Assembly: GCF_029637605.1 (NCBI RefSeq)
Contig: NZ_CP121261.1
Location: forward strand, 4,774,001 to 4,838,000
DNA from: Achromobacter spanius
Lineage (GTDB): Bacteria > Pseudomonadota > Gammaproteobacteria > Burkholderiales > Burkholderiaceae_B
Direction of reading: 5' to 3'
DNA length: 64,000 nt
Shown here one piece after another: positions 8,811 through 18,144 of the stretch. Position 1 is the stretch's first letter. Each line of letters starts with the position of its first letter. The position numbers and the translations under genes were made by a program. Below the pieces are notes generated by a model, which saw nothing but the letters and a program-made list of their open reading frames with translations, was not told the origin of the DNA and did not search any database.

Positions 8811-10261
8811 ACGCGCCTGCATTGTTGGCGGGGCCCTTGCCGTCGTCGTCGCCTGAGCGCGACCCGGTATTCGGCCAATCGATCGGGGCGTTGCAAGCGG
8901 CGATGGCGGCGGGGCAGCTCAGCGCCGTCGACCTGGTGCGTGCCTATCTGGCGCGCATTGCGGCCTATGACCAGCACGGCCCCGTGCTGAACGCGGTGCT
9001 GGCGTTGAATCCTCGGGCTGAGGACGAGGCCAAAGCCAGCGATGCGCAGCGACGGCAGGGCGCCACGCGGGGCCCGCTACATGGCATTCCGATTCTGCTG
9101 AAGGACAACATCGACGCTGTCGGCATGCCCGCCACGGCCGGCTCGCGCGCGCTGGCGCAACGGCGGCCGGCGCAAGATGCCGACGTTGTGCGGCGCTTGC
9201 GCGAGGCGGGCGCCATTGTGCTGGGCAAGACCACGCTGCATGAACTGGCATGCGGCATCACCAACGTGTCTTCCTTGTCAGGTCGCACCCGCAATGCCTA
9301 TGACGCCGCGCGCGTGCCAGGCGGTTCCAGCGGCGGCAGCGCGGTGGCGGTGGCGGCAAGCTTCGCGGCGGCCGCCATCGGTAGCGACACCAGCGGCTCA
9401 ATCCGCATTCCGGCGGCGTTCAACCAGGTACTGGGCCTGCGACCGACGGCCGGACGATGCAGCACGGCCGGTGTCCTGCCCTTGTCCCCCACGCTGGACA
9501 CCGTGGGTCCCATGGCACGCTGCGCGGACGACCTGGCCGTGTTGTGGTCGGTCATGGCAGGGCCAGACCGCGCGACGCCAACAACGTCGCGCACCAGTGC
9601 TGACTGGCGCATCGGTACGTTGGATCCGCTCTTTGGAGACGATCCTGACGAACGTGAAGTCTCGGCGCATGCGCGAGCCGCCTTGGCGCATTGGCAGGCG
9701 CAGGGAGTGCGGACTCATTCGGTGAAGCTCGCCGTGGACGACGCGCGCTTGAAGGCCGCCAATGTCACGGGCTACGAGTTCCGCGATGCGCTCGCGGCGT
9801 GCCTGCACGACGCCGGCTTGCCCGTGCGTAGCCTGGCCGACATCCTGGACGGCGCCTACCCGCATCCGGAAGTGATGACCCTGCTGCGTGAGCGCGAGGC
9901 GCTGCGCGACGCGGACGGCAGCGCGCGCCAGGCCGTGCTGGCGCGCGCCGCGGCGATCCGTACCGAGGTATTGGCGGCGTTGGCATCCGGCCCGTTCGAC
10001 ATGCTGGCGTATCCCAGCGTGCGGACGGGGCCGGTAGTGCTGGGCGAGCCACAGCGTGGGGGCAATGGCCTGCTTGCCGCGGTGACCGGCTTGCCGGCCT
10101 TGAGCCTGCCCATCGGTTTCACGCAGAGCGGCATACCCGTTGGACTGGACCTGCTGGGTCCGCCGGGCAGCGAGCCGATGCTGTTGCAGGCGGCCCGCGC
10201 ACTGGCTCGGTTATCCCAGCACCCGCTCAATCCCACTTCGCCGCCAACCCCTCGGGGCTGA
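8807..10261 (+). CDS. amidase (amidase-signature family)
   Basis: This 484-residue cytoplasmic hydrolase of the amidase-signature family cleaves carboxamide bonds. The Ser-cisSer-Lys triad is visible: Lys in LLKDNID (about residue 99), cis-Ser in GGSSGGS (about 174) and nucleophile Ser in [12 protein letters not shown] (about 198). An upstream in-frame start exists at 8786, but ATG 8807 forms an ATGA overlap with the preceding ATPase, as elsewhere in the operon. As the last gene of the M81/importer operon it probably processes the imported substrate. Its last 35 bp overlap the end of the convergent dkgB gene. Substrate unknown; it could be an amino-acid amide or an N-acyl amino acid. Confidence 0.88.
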   Translation: MNAPALLAGPLPSSSPERDPVFGQSIGALQAAMAAGQLSAVDLVRAYLARIAAYDQHGPVLNAVLALNPRAEDEAKASDAQRRQGATRGPLHGIPILLKDNIDAVGMPATAGSRALAQRRPAQDADVVRRLREAGAIVLGKTTLHELACGITNVSSLSGRTRNAYDAARVPGGSSGGSAVAVAASFAAAAIGSDTSGSIRIPAAFNQVLGLRPTAGRCSTAGVLPLSPTLDTVGPMARCADDLAVLWSVMAGPDRATPTTSRTSADWRIGTLDPLFGDDPDEREVSAHARAALAHWQAQGVRTHSVKLAVDDARLKAANVTGYEFRDALAACLHDAGLPVRSLADILDGAYPHPEVMTLLREREALRDADGSARQAVLARAAAIRTEVLAALASGPFDMLAYPSVRTGPVVLGEPQRGGNGLLAAVTGLPALSLPIGFTQSGIPVGLDLLGPPGSEPMLLQAARALARLSQHPLNPTSPPTPRG

Positions 10262-11030
10262 CTTCACGCCCATTGCGTTCCAGCGCGGCGATCTGCGCCA
10301 TATCCTCGTCGCTCAGGCGCAGTTGCAGGGCAAGCAGGTTGCTGGCCAGGTTGTCGCGTTTGGTCGACGAGGGAATCACGGAATACCCCAGTTGCAGCGC
10401 CCAGGCCAGCGCCACTTGTGCGGGCGTGGCGTTGTGGCGTTGGGCGATCTGCTGGATGACCGGGTCTTTCAGCACCTTGCCGTAGGCCAGCGTCATGTAC
10501 GACGTGACGTGTATGCCTTGTTCCTTCAGGAAGGCGGTCAGCGCGGCGTTTTGCAGATAGGGGCTGAGTTCGATCTGGTTGGTGGCGATGGCGTCAGCGC
10601 CCACGGCGGCGATGGCTGCGCGGGTTTCGGCGATGGGAAAGTTCGAGATACCGATCTGGCGGGTCAGGCCTTGCGACTTGGCCTCGGCCAGCGCGCCCAT
10701 GCACTCCGCGATCGACACGCCGTTGCCGGGTGCGGGCCAGTGGATCAGCGTCAGGTCGACGTAGTCGGTGCGCAGCTTGGCAAGGCTGTCCTTCAGGCTG
10801 GGCACAAGCTTGTCCTGCGCCATGTTGGGCACCCAGATTTTGGTGGTGATGAACAGGTCTACGCGCGCCACGCCGGATTCGGCGATGGCCTGGCCGACCT
10901 CGGCTTCGTTTTCGTAGATCTGCGCGGTGTCGATGGCGCGGTAGCCGACGTCCAGCGCGTTGCGCACGGAATCCATGACAACCTGGCCTTGCAGGCGGAA
11001 CGTGCCGACGCCGAATTGGGGAATGCTCAT
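10227..11030 (-). CDS. dkgB: aldo/keto reductase, DkgB-like (2,5-diketo-D-gluconate / methylglyoxal reductase)
   Basis: This 267-residue AKR-family NADPH-dependent reductase has the tetrad at Asp34 and Tyr39 (DTAQIYENE), Lys64 (TTKIW) and His97 (LIHWP). [14 protein letters not shown] near residue 220 is the cofactor-phosphate-binding segment. The open frame continues upstream to 11315, but [10 protein letters not shown] at 11030 is the family start. It is divergent from a LysR gene resembling yafC, the neighbour of dkgB in Escherichia coli. The substrate is likely to be small aldehydes or ketones such as methylglyoxal. The 3' end overlaps the amidase gene tail to tail. Confidence 0.87.
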   Translation of the reverse strand: MSIPQFGVGTFRLQGQVVMDSVRNALDVGYRAIDTAQIYENEAEVGQAIAESGVARVDLFITTKIWVPNMAQDKLVPSLKDSLAKLRTDYVDLTLIHWPAPGNGVSIAECMGALAEAKSQGLTRQIGISNFPIAETRAAIAAVGADAIATNQIELSPYLQNAALTAFLKEQGIHVTSYMTLAYGKVLKDPVIQQIAQRHNATPAQVALAWALQLGYSVIPSSTKRDNLASNLLALQLRLSDEDMAQIAALERNGREVSPEGLAAKWD

Positions 11031-11136
11031 GTAAAACTCCAAATTGGGGGTGAAGATCCAGGCGGCGATGGCCCGGGAAAGCAGCCAGTGTGCCCGCCCG
11101 ACCCTTGCCGAAAAAGCCCTGTATTGGTGAAAGACT

Positions 11137-11153
11137 TTTGATATAACGTCAAA
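11137..11153. promoter_or_regulatory. LysR-type palindrome abutting the regulator start
   Basis: TTTGA-N7-TCAAA lies one base before the LysR ATG at 11155 and contains a -10-like TATAAC (11142-11147). There is no Shine-Dalgarno sequence ahead of that ATG. The arrangement fits a promoter for a leaderless transcript that the regulator itself could cover, and it may also serve divergent dkgB, whose start is 107 bp away. Confidence 0.4.
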
Positions 11154-11154
11154 T

Positions 11155-12069
11155 ATGAAAACCACCCTCGACGAAATGCAGGTCTTTATCGCGGTGGTGG
11201 ACAGCGGGTCCATCACCGCTGCCGCCGACGTGCTGGGCCAGACTATTTCCGCCACCAGCCGCACCATGAGCCGGCTGGAAGAAAAGCTGCAAACCACCTT
11301 GATGCGGCGAACCACGCGCCGGCTGGAACTGACCGAAGAAGGCCGCGCCTATCTGGAGCAGGTGCGCCGCATCGTGGCGGCGGTGGAAGAAACCGAAGAC
11401 CTGATGAATGTGCGGCGCAATCAGCCGGCCGGCCTGTTGCGCGTGGATGCGGCCTCGCCGTTCATGCTGCACGTCATTGCGCCCCTGGTGCCGGGCTACC
11501 GCAAGCGCTATCCGCAAGTGGAGCTGGAGCTCAACAGCAACGAAGGCAATATCGACTTGCTGGAACGCCGTACCGACCTGGCCATTCGCATCGGGCGGCT
11601 GAAGGATTCGTCGCTGCATGCGGTGCAGCTGGGGCAAAGCCGCGTGCGCGTGTTGGCCAGCCCGGCTTATCTGGCGCAACACGGGACGCCCAAGCGCGTG
11701 GCCGACCTGGCCACGCATACGTTGCTGGGTTTTAGTCAGTTGGAAGCGCTGAACGAATGGCCGTTGCTGGATGCCGATGGGCAAGCCTTGCACGTCAAGC
11801 CCGGCGTGCGCGCGCATAGCGGCGAGACGCTGCGGCAGTTGGCGCTGAACGACGGCGGCATCGTCTGCCTGTCGGATTTCATGACGCGAGCGGACCGCGA
11901 GTCGGGCGCCTTGCAGCAAGTGCTGCCGCGCCACACGCAAGATGTCAGGCAGCCGATCAACGCGGTGTACTACCGCAACACCGCGATCTCGTCGCGCATC
12001 AAGTCGTTCATCGACTATGTGCTTGAAGCCGTGGGGCCGAACGGATTCTCGGAGCCGGCCGGACGGTGA
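11155..12069 (+). CDS. LysR-family transcriptional regulator (YafC-like)
   Basis: A 304-residue LysR regulator: winged helix-turn-helix at residues 1-65 ([20 protein letters not shown], then [11 protein letters not shown]), a linker helix to about 90, and a periplasmic-binding-protein-like effector domain to about 295. It is divergent from dkgB, matching the yafC-dkgB arrangement of E. coli, so regulation of dkgB is the simplest inference. The annotated ATG lacks a ribosome-binding site and sits directly downstream of a -10-like hexamer within a palindrome. A terminator follows at 12108. Confidence 0.9.
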   Translation: MKTTLDEMQVFIAVVDSGSITAAADVLGQTISATSRTMSRLEEKLQTTLMRRTTRRLELTEEGRAYLEQVRRIVAAVEETEDLMNVRRNQPAGLLRVDAASPFMLHVIAPLVPGYRKRYPQVELELNSNEGNIDLLERRTDLAIRIGRLKDSSLHAVQLGQSRVRVLASPAYLAQHGTPKRVADLATHTLLGFSQLEALNEWPLLDADGQALHVKPGVRAHSGETLRQLALNDGGIVCLSDFMTRADRESGALQQVLPRHTQDVRQPINAVYYRNTAISSRIKSFIDYVLEAVGPNGFSEPAGR

Positions 12070-12107
12070 GAGATGTGTCCAATCGAGACATGGTGCTGGA
12101 CACACCA

Positions 12108-12140
12108 GGGGGCAAACGTATACTGCCCCCGTTTTAATTC
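12108..12140 (+). terminator. Rho-independent terminator after the YafC-like regulator
   Basis: GGGGGCA (12108-12114) pairs with TGCCCCC (12124-12130) around a 9-base loop and is followed by GTTTTAATTC. It separates the LysR gene from the DUF4261 gene, whose ATG is 18 bp past the tail. Confidence 0.75.
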
Positions 12141-12157
12141 TGGATAGCCCCATCCCC

Positions 12158-13034
12158 ATGAGCATCTTCTCCCGCTTCTTTGGCCGCAAGGAAGAATCCG
12201 CCGACTCGCGCGCGCTGGCCGCTAACCCCGACGTTGAAAACCCGCTGAGCTTGCAGGTGCTGTTCAACGCGCCGTTGGCGGTGGACGAGGACGCCTTGAA
12301 GGTCGCGTTGTGCGCGTATCACCCGTCCATGGGCGAGGCCCGCGTCGAGATCGCGCCCGACATGCCGGAAGTGCTGGGCCTGGCGGGCTGGGGCGAGCAT
12401 GTGGTGCGCTTGGTGGGCTTTGACGCGCCCTATCCCAAGGATTCGTTGGAAGCCTGCGTGGCGCCGGCCCATTACCCGGGCACGGTCAAGGACGAAGTCC
12501 GCGCGCATGCCAGCCACATCATCCTGTACTACGGTGGGTTCGCGAAAGATCCGCTGGAGCAGTACGTGGCGCTGGCCGCCGTGGCCGGCGCGTTGACGGG
12601 GTTTGGCGCCGTGGCGGTGTTGAACGAAACTGCGCACACCTCGTTGCCGGCCGGCGTGTTCGATGCCGAGTCGCTGGGCGAAGAAAGCCTGGACCTGCTG
12701 CGCACGCTGCCGCTGAACATGCTGTATTGCGGCTTTGTGAAATACGACGTGGACGGCGTGGCGGGCGTGTGGATGCGCACGTATGGCGCCGACCGGTTCG
12801 GCCTGCCCGATTTCGCGGCGCTGGCGCGTGGCCATGATGAAGGCGAGTACTACTCGAACATGTTCAACAACATCATGAGCTACATGCTGGAAAGCGGCGC
12901 GGAACTGGCCGCCGGGCACACCATGCAGATCGGTGAAAACGCCTATATGAAGCTGCGCGAGCCGGCCAAGGAGGAGTATTTCCTGGACGGTCCCGCGCAG
13001 GTGTTGGTGGCCGAGATCATTACGGCCGACGAGA

Positions 13035-13051
<17 letters not shown>
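12158..13051 (+). CDS. DUF4261 domain-containing protein
   Basis: A soluble protein of about 297 residues. The N-terminus (MSIFSRFFGRKEES, then NPLSLQVLF) and the C-terminal third (RFGLPDFAAL ... GHTMQIGEN ... YFLDGPAQVLV) fit DUF4261 proteins, whose function is unknown. There is no signal peptide or membrane segment, and composition is acidic. The open frame extends upstream into the LysR gene, but ATG 12158 is chosen because it gives the family N-terminus and lies just after that gene's terminator. Its last 17 bp overlap the end of the convergent MFS gene. Family assignment is from recalled sequence pattern only. Confidence 0.7.
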
Positions 13052-14249
<1,198 letters not shown>

Positions 14250-14334
14250 GATGACGTGTCCGAAGGTTCGTGTACGGGGCAGATTCTGGGCGTCTGGGTC
14301 ATGTTTTGGTAGCCGGCGCGGCGGTACATCGGTT

Positions 14335-14349
14335 ATACGGTTGGCGTAT
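14335..14349. promoter_or_regulatory. LysR-type palindrome overlapping the regulator start codon
   Basis: ATACG-GTTGG-CGTAT is a perfect 5-base-arm palindrome with T-N11-A spacing. Its last two bases are the AT of the LysR ATG at 14348. A -10-like TTATAC (14333-14338) overlaps the left arm, and no Shine-Dalgarno is present. It resembles the arrangement at the other LysR gene (11137-11155). Confidence 0.4.
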
Positions 14350-15301
14350 GAGCACCTCCGCCCCGACTGTCATTACCCCCGCCGCCGCCACTGCCGGCAC
14401 CGACCGCCTGCTGCTGATCGAAACCTTCGTGCGCATCGTCGAGGCGGGCAGCCTGTCGGCCGCCGCCGCGCAATTGGGCGGCACCCAACCCACCGTCAGC
14501 CGCCGGCTGCAACTGCTGGAGCGTTCGATGGGGGTGCGGCTGCTGCAGCGCTCCACCCACGCCATCCGGCTGACCGAGGATGGGCAACGCTGTTATGAAC
14601 GCGCCAAGGAACTGCTTGCCACCTGGCAGTCGTTTGAAAGCGATGTGCGCGGCGCGGGCAACGAACCCACCGGCACCTTGCGCGTGGTGGCCCCGCACGC
14701 CTTTGGTCAGGATCAATTCGTGGAACCGCTGGCGCGCTACTTGCAGCAGTACCCCGCGATGCGCGTGGAATGGCTGCTGCATGACCGCATGCCGGACCTG
14801 ATCGCCGAAAACGTGGACTGCGCGATTCGCGTGGGCGCGGTGACCGACCCGTCCGTGATCGCCGTGAAGCTGGGCGAAGTGCCTCGCATTGTCGTCGCGT
14901 CGCCCGATCTGTTGCGCGGGGCGCCCGTGCCGCAGCAACCGGAGGCGCTGGCGTGCCTGCCGTGGCTGGCATTGCGCACGTTCTATCGCACCGAGGTCAG
15001 CCTGACGCATGCCGAAACCGGCGCAACCGAACGCTTCGGCATTCATGCCCGGCTGTCCACCGACGGCCTGCACGCGCTGCGCAAGGCCGCCGTGCTGGGC
15101 TTGGGCGTGGCGCTGGGTTCGGCCTGGGTCATGCAAGACGACCTGGCCTCGGGCCGGCTGGTGCATCTGGCGCCGCAGTGGCGCGCGGACCCGCTGCCGG
15201 TGTCCCTGGTGTATGCGCCATCGCGTTATCAACCGGCGCGGCTGCGCCGATTCATCGAGATCATGCGCACGCATCTGCCTGCTGGACTGGCAGGAGCCTG
15301 A
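14348..15301 (+). CDS. LysR-family transcriptional regulator (divergent from MFS exporter)
   Basis: A 317-residue LysR regulator with an N-terminal helix-turn-helix (FVRIVEAGSLSAAAAQLGGTQPTVSRRLQLLE, about residues 28-59 in two helices) and a C-terminal effector domain of the CrgA/PecT-like subgroup that binds unknown ligands. The frame opens at 14270, but ATG 14348 gives a normal N-terminus. It most likely controls the divergent MFS gene and itself. The start is overlapped by a LysR-type palindrome and lacks a ribosome-binding site. Confidence 0.88.
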   Translation: MSTSAPTVITPAAATAGTDRLLLIETFVRIVEAGSLSAAAAQLGGTQPTVSRRLQLLERSMGVRLLQRSTHAIRLTEDGQRCYERAKELLATWQSFESDVRGAGNEPTGTLRVVAPHAFGQDQFVEPLARYLQQYPAMRVEWLLHDRMPDLIAENVDCAIRVGAVTDPSVIAVKLGEVPRIVVASPDLLRGAPVPQQPEALACLPWLALRTFYRTEVSLTHAETGATERFGIHARLSTDGLHALRKAAVLGLGVALGSAWVMQDDLASGRLVHLAPQWRADPLPVSLVYAPSRYQPARLRRFIEIMRTHLPAGLAGA

Positions 15302-15318
15302 CCTGGCCAGCGCCAGGT
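15301..15318. terminator. hairpin between convergent LysR and EAL genes
   Basis: ACCTGGC (15301-15307) pairs with GCCAGGT (15312-15318) around a CAGC loop. It occupies the whole 18-bp gap between the converging LysR and EAL genes. There is no T-run on either side, so efficiency as a terminator is uncertain. Confidence 0.4.
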
Positions 15319-15319
15319 C

Positions 15320-16402
15320 TTATCCGACAGGCCACGCTGTCGCGTCGCGTTGGCCGGGTGTGGCGGCGCGGGCTCCAGGACAGAAGGAAGCCGCCGCCTG
15401 GCGGGCGGACGCCGGTGCAATTGGCGGGGATGGGTTGGTGCATAGCAGTTCGGCCCGGCACGGGCGGCCATACAGCCAGCCCTGCCCAGTGGCTTCGGGC
15501 GCGCGTTCCAACACATAGCGCGCCTGCTCTTCGGTTTCGATGCCTTCGACCAGCACCGAGATATTCAAACGGCGTGTCATTTCGAATACCGTGTCCAGCA
15601 CCGTGGCCGCCCACGCGTTGGCGCTGATCCAACGGATCAACGTGCGGTCCAGCTTCAGGCCGCTGACCCCCCACGTGAGCAGATTGCTGAGGTTGGCGTA
15701 GCCCGCCCCGAAGTCATCAATAACCACGCGGAATCCAACGCGCAAGTATTGGGCGATCAGCTTGCGCGGGTCTTCCACCACGAACGCCAGAGACTCCGTA
15801 ATCTCAAGCACGATTCGGTTGGGCGGTATTCCAAACTCGCGTGTGGTATCCACCATGAACTTCACAAAGGAAGCGTCTTCGATATCGCGCGGCGTCACGT
15901 TGATGCTGGCGTAGAAATCGCCCGGTTCTTGCAAACGATCTTGAAGCTCGGTCAAGGCGGCGCGCACGATGTGGCGCGTGAGTTTGCGTCCCAGGCCCGT
16001 TGACTCTGCCCATGCAAAAAACGTATCGGGCGGGATCACGCCCAGCGTTTCGTGCGTCCAGCGCGCCAAGGCCTCGACACCCACCATGTGGCCCGTGGAC
16101 ATCCTCACAAGCGGTTGATAGACGACGTGGATGTGGCCGCGTCGCATGGCGCGATTCAATCGACGTCGCACTGCTGACGAACCGCCAATCCAGCGATAGC
16201 ACAACAGGCTGAGCAGCACGCCGCCAATGGCGCCAAGCAAAGCGGGCCAATGCGCATCGCGCGTGGGTTGCTCGGCTGTGCCGTTGCTCTCGCCGGACGA
16301 AGAAGCGATTGCGTCATAGGCCACGCCAAAGATGGCTCCCGTCAAAACGAGCAATAAAAAATAGGGCAGACAGGGGCGCAAGAAACGATGAGGGATTGTC
16401 AT
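15320..16402 (-). CDS. membrane-anchored EAL-domain c-di-GMP phosphodiesterase
   Basis: A 360-residue protein with two N-terminal membrane helices (about 12-32 and 52-70) around a short periplasmic loop, then a cytoplasmic EAL domain (about 83-325) that hydrolyses cyclic di-GMP. Catalytic and metal-binding motifs are intact: VEALARW, INVTP, EITE, DDFGAGYA, LKLD, EGIE and GQGWLYGRP. There is no GGDEF domain and the loop is much shorter than in CSS-motif phosphodiesterases. The C-terminal tail of about 35 residues is alanine-rich and of unknown role. The gene converges on a LysR gene and is divergent from the ECF sigma operon. Confidence 0.88.
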   Translation of the reverse strand: MTIPHRFLRPCLPYFLLLVLTGAIFGVAYDAIASSSGESNGTAEQPTRDAHWPALLGAIGGVLLSLLCYRWIGGSSAVRRRLNRAMRRGHIHVVYQPLVRMSTGHMVGVEALARWTHETLGVIPPDTFFAWAESTGLGRKLTRHIVRAALTELQDRLQEPGDFYASINVTPRDIEDASFVKFMVDTTREFGIPPNRIVLEITESLAFVVEDPRKLIAQYLRVGFRVVIDDFGAGYANLSNLLTWGVSGLKLDRTLIRWISANAWAATVLDTVFEMTRRLNISVLVEGIETEEQARYVLERAPEATGQGWLYGRPCRAELLCTNPSPPIAPASARQAAASFCPGARAATPGQRDATAWPVG

Positions 16403-16754
16403 GGATGCGAGCAGATCCGAAGTATGTCTTGGTTGCCGCGGCTAAACAAAAAGCCATGAAACCGAGTGCTAATAAAGGGCTTGCGCAGTGACCGTGTGGA
16501 CACCTTGCAAGACCGTGCCGATTACTCAGCACGCACTCACTAGTTCGCGCGATAACGCGGGCTTGTTGCAGCCTTGACGTTAATTTTCATTTGGCTTGAT
16601 GCCTTATTGATAAGCTCGAAAGGAAAGCAATGTTCAGTAATTGGCGGTGCATGAAATGTGTATCTGTCTGTACTTAAGCGCGTATACTTCGCAGCATGGT
16701 TCACGCCCATGCGCCATCTTTGCGGCCAGGCCGCTGATCAGAATGGCGAGAAAG
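16403..16754. other. 352-bp divergent regulatory region between EAL and ECF sigma genes
   Basis: No gene is supported here. It must hold the promoters of both flanking genes. The notable element is ATGTGTATCTGTCTGTACT at 16656-16674, which matches the putative HutC operator at 62601-62619 in 17 of 19 positions. A CGTATACT hexamer-like sequence follows at 16681-16688. The open frame of the sigma gene extends into this region, but no start there has a good ribosome-binding site. Confidence 0.5.
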
Positions 16755-17324
16755 ATGCCCAGAGAATTCTCCTCCCAGTTAGGGACTGTGGAATCCGAGC
16801 TCAAAGCACTGTGGCTACAAGCCCAGGCCGGAGACGAAACCGCTTATCGAGATGTGTTGGGCCGCATTGCTCGTTTGCTGCGAGCCTATTTGCGCCGCCG
16901 GATGGCGGGTTCTCTGGACGATGTCGAAGACCTGGTTCAAGAATGTTTGTTGGCCCTGCACCTGCAGCGTGCAAGCTACGATTCCACCCTGCCGCTCTCC
17001 GCGTGGGTATACGCAATTTCTCGCCATAAGCTGATCGACTTCTGGCGACGCAATAAGCGCTATGGGGCGCTGAACGATTCCATTGACGACGTGGATGAAA
17101 TGCTCCTTGCCGGAGAAGCCAACGAAGCGACTTCCCATGTGGATCTGGCCCGTTTGTTGGGCGCATTGCCGGACGCTCAGCGCCGAGCCATCGAACTGAC
17201 TAAACTCGAGGGGTTGAGCGTGGCGGAGGCCGCGGCGCGAATTGGTATGTCAGAAGGCGCCGTCCGGGTCCAAGTCCATCGTGGGTTAAAACGGTTGAGC
17301 CTACTCGTCAAGGTGGTCATATAG
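16755..17324 (+). CDS. ECF RNA polymerase sigma factor (SigF/NrsF-type pair)
   Basis: This sigma-70 family extracytoplasmic-function factor of 189 residues directs RNA polymerase to a stress regulon. Region 2 is at about residues 45-105 (DVEDLVQECLLALH, WVYAISRHKLIDFWRR). Region 4 is at about 135-185 (LPDAQRRAIELTKLEGLSVAEAA, then SEGAVRVQVHRGLKRL). ATG 16755 (MPREFSS) has a GGCGAGAAAG site; ATG 16743 is an alternative. The stop overlaps the GTG start of the membrane anti-sigma gene by one base, so the two are co-translated. Related SigF-NrsF pairs respond to oxidative or metal stress in Caulobacter. Confidence 0.9.
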   Translation: MPREFSSQLGTVESELKALWLQAQAGDETAYRDVLGRIARLLRAYLRRRMAGSLDDVEDLVQECLLALHLQRASYDSTLPLSAWVYAISRHKLIDFWRRNKRYGALNDSIDDVDEMLLAGEANEATSHVDLARLLGALPDAQRRAIELTKLEGLSVAEAAARIGMSEGAVRVQVHRGLKRLSLLVKVVI

Positions 17325-17956
17325 TGAAAACCAAGGACTTCATCGATTTTCTTGCCACCGGCGCGGGGCCCGCGCCGACACCAAACACGTCCTTCAAGCT
17401 CCGCGCCGCCTTGCTCGCCGGATTGGCCACCAGCCTGGGAATAGGCCTGGTGGCGAACGGCTCCGCTACCCCCGCTATTTTGTTGGTCAGCCGCTGGTAC
17501 AAGCTGCTTTATGCCTTGTCGATCCTTGCCTGCGGCTGGGTAATGGTCACGCAATTAGCCCGCCCGCTCGCGCGCGTGCATCGTTCCATGTGGTGCTTGA
17601 TGGCGGTGGTGTTGATCATGGCCGGATTCGGTTTCTGGGCCTTGATGAACGCACCGCCTGGTCAATATGCGGCGCTGTTATTGGGCCAGAGCTGGCAGGT
17701 CTGCTCGGTGCTGATACTGCTGTTTTCGCTACCCGGGTTGGCGGTCTTGCTTTGGGCCTTGCGATCATTGGCGCCCACACGATTGCGATTGGCCGGCTTT
17801 GCCGCTGGCGTCCTCGCGGGTGCGATGGGGGCGTTGGGCTATGCCGTGATTTGCCTTGAAGATTCGTTCTTGTTCGTGGCGGTCTGGTACACGTTGGGAA
17901 TCGGCTTGAGCGGTTTGCTTGGCATGTTGCTTGGACCAAAGGTGCTGAACTGGTAG
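17324..17956 (+). CDS. nrsF: NrsF/DUF1109-family membrane anti-sigma factor
   Basis: A 210-residue inner-membrane protein with about six transmembrane helices, beginning KTKDFIDFLATGAGP as in DUF1109 proteins. It is predicted to hold the preceding ECF sigma factor at the membrane until a stress signal is sensed. Cysteines lie in several helices, including the motif VICLEDSFLFVAVWYTLGIG near residue 180, which corresponds to the conserved cysteine region implicated in signal sensing in Caulobacter NrsF. It starts with GTG overlapping the sigma stop codon. A terminator follows at 17979. Confidence 0.87.
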   Translation: MKTKDFIDFLATGAGPAPTPNTSFKLRAALLAGLATSLGIGLVANGSATPAILLVSRWYKLLYALSILACGWVMVTQLARPLARVHRSMWCLMAVVLIMAGFGFWALMNAPPGQYAALLLGQSWQVCSVLILLFSLPGLAVLLWALRSLAPTRLRLAGFAAGVLAGAMGALGYAVICLEDSFLFVAVWYTLGIGLSGLLGMLLGPKVLNW

Positions 17957-17978
17957 GCGCGTCGGTCGCGGATGTGTC

Positions 17979-18010
17979 ACGGACCCATTGGGGTCCGTTG
18001 TTGTTTGTGG
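17979..18010 (+). terminator. Rho-independent terminator of the sigma/anti-sigma operon
   Basis: ACGGACCC (17979-17986) pairs perfectly with GGGTCCGT (17991-17998) around ATTG and is followed by a T-rich tail (TGTTGTTTGT). It closes the ECF operon and isolates the next gene. Confidence 0.8.
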
Positions 18011-18144
18011 CGTTGTAACGAAACGGCGCGCGACGTCGAATAAGAAGACATGCCGGCGTTGGCCATCCCGGATCTTTGATCCTGTGATTGGGAAGACGCG
18101 CAGGCGCCCAGCCGTCGCGCCGCGTCGGCGCCAACGAGCCCGCC

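Noticed and set aside
16641..16754. 38-codon extension of the ECF sigma factor.
   Set aside because: It includes the promoter-like region and a cysteine-rich peptide not seen in ECF factors; ATG 16755 has a good ribosome-binding site.
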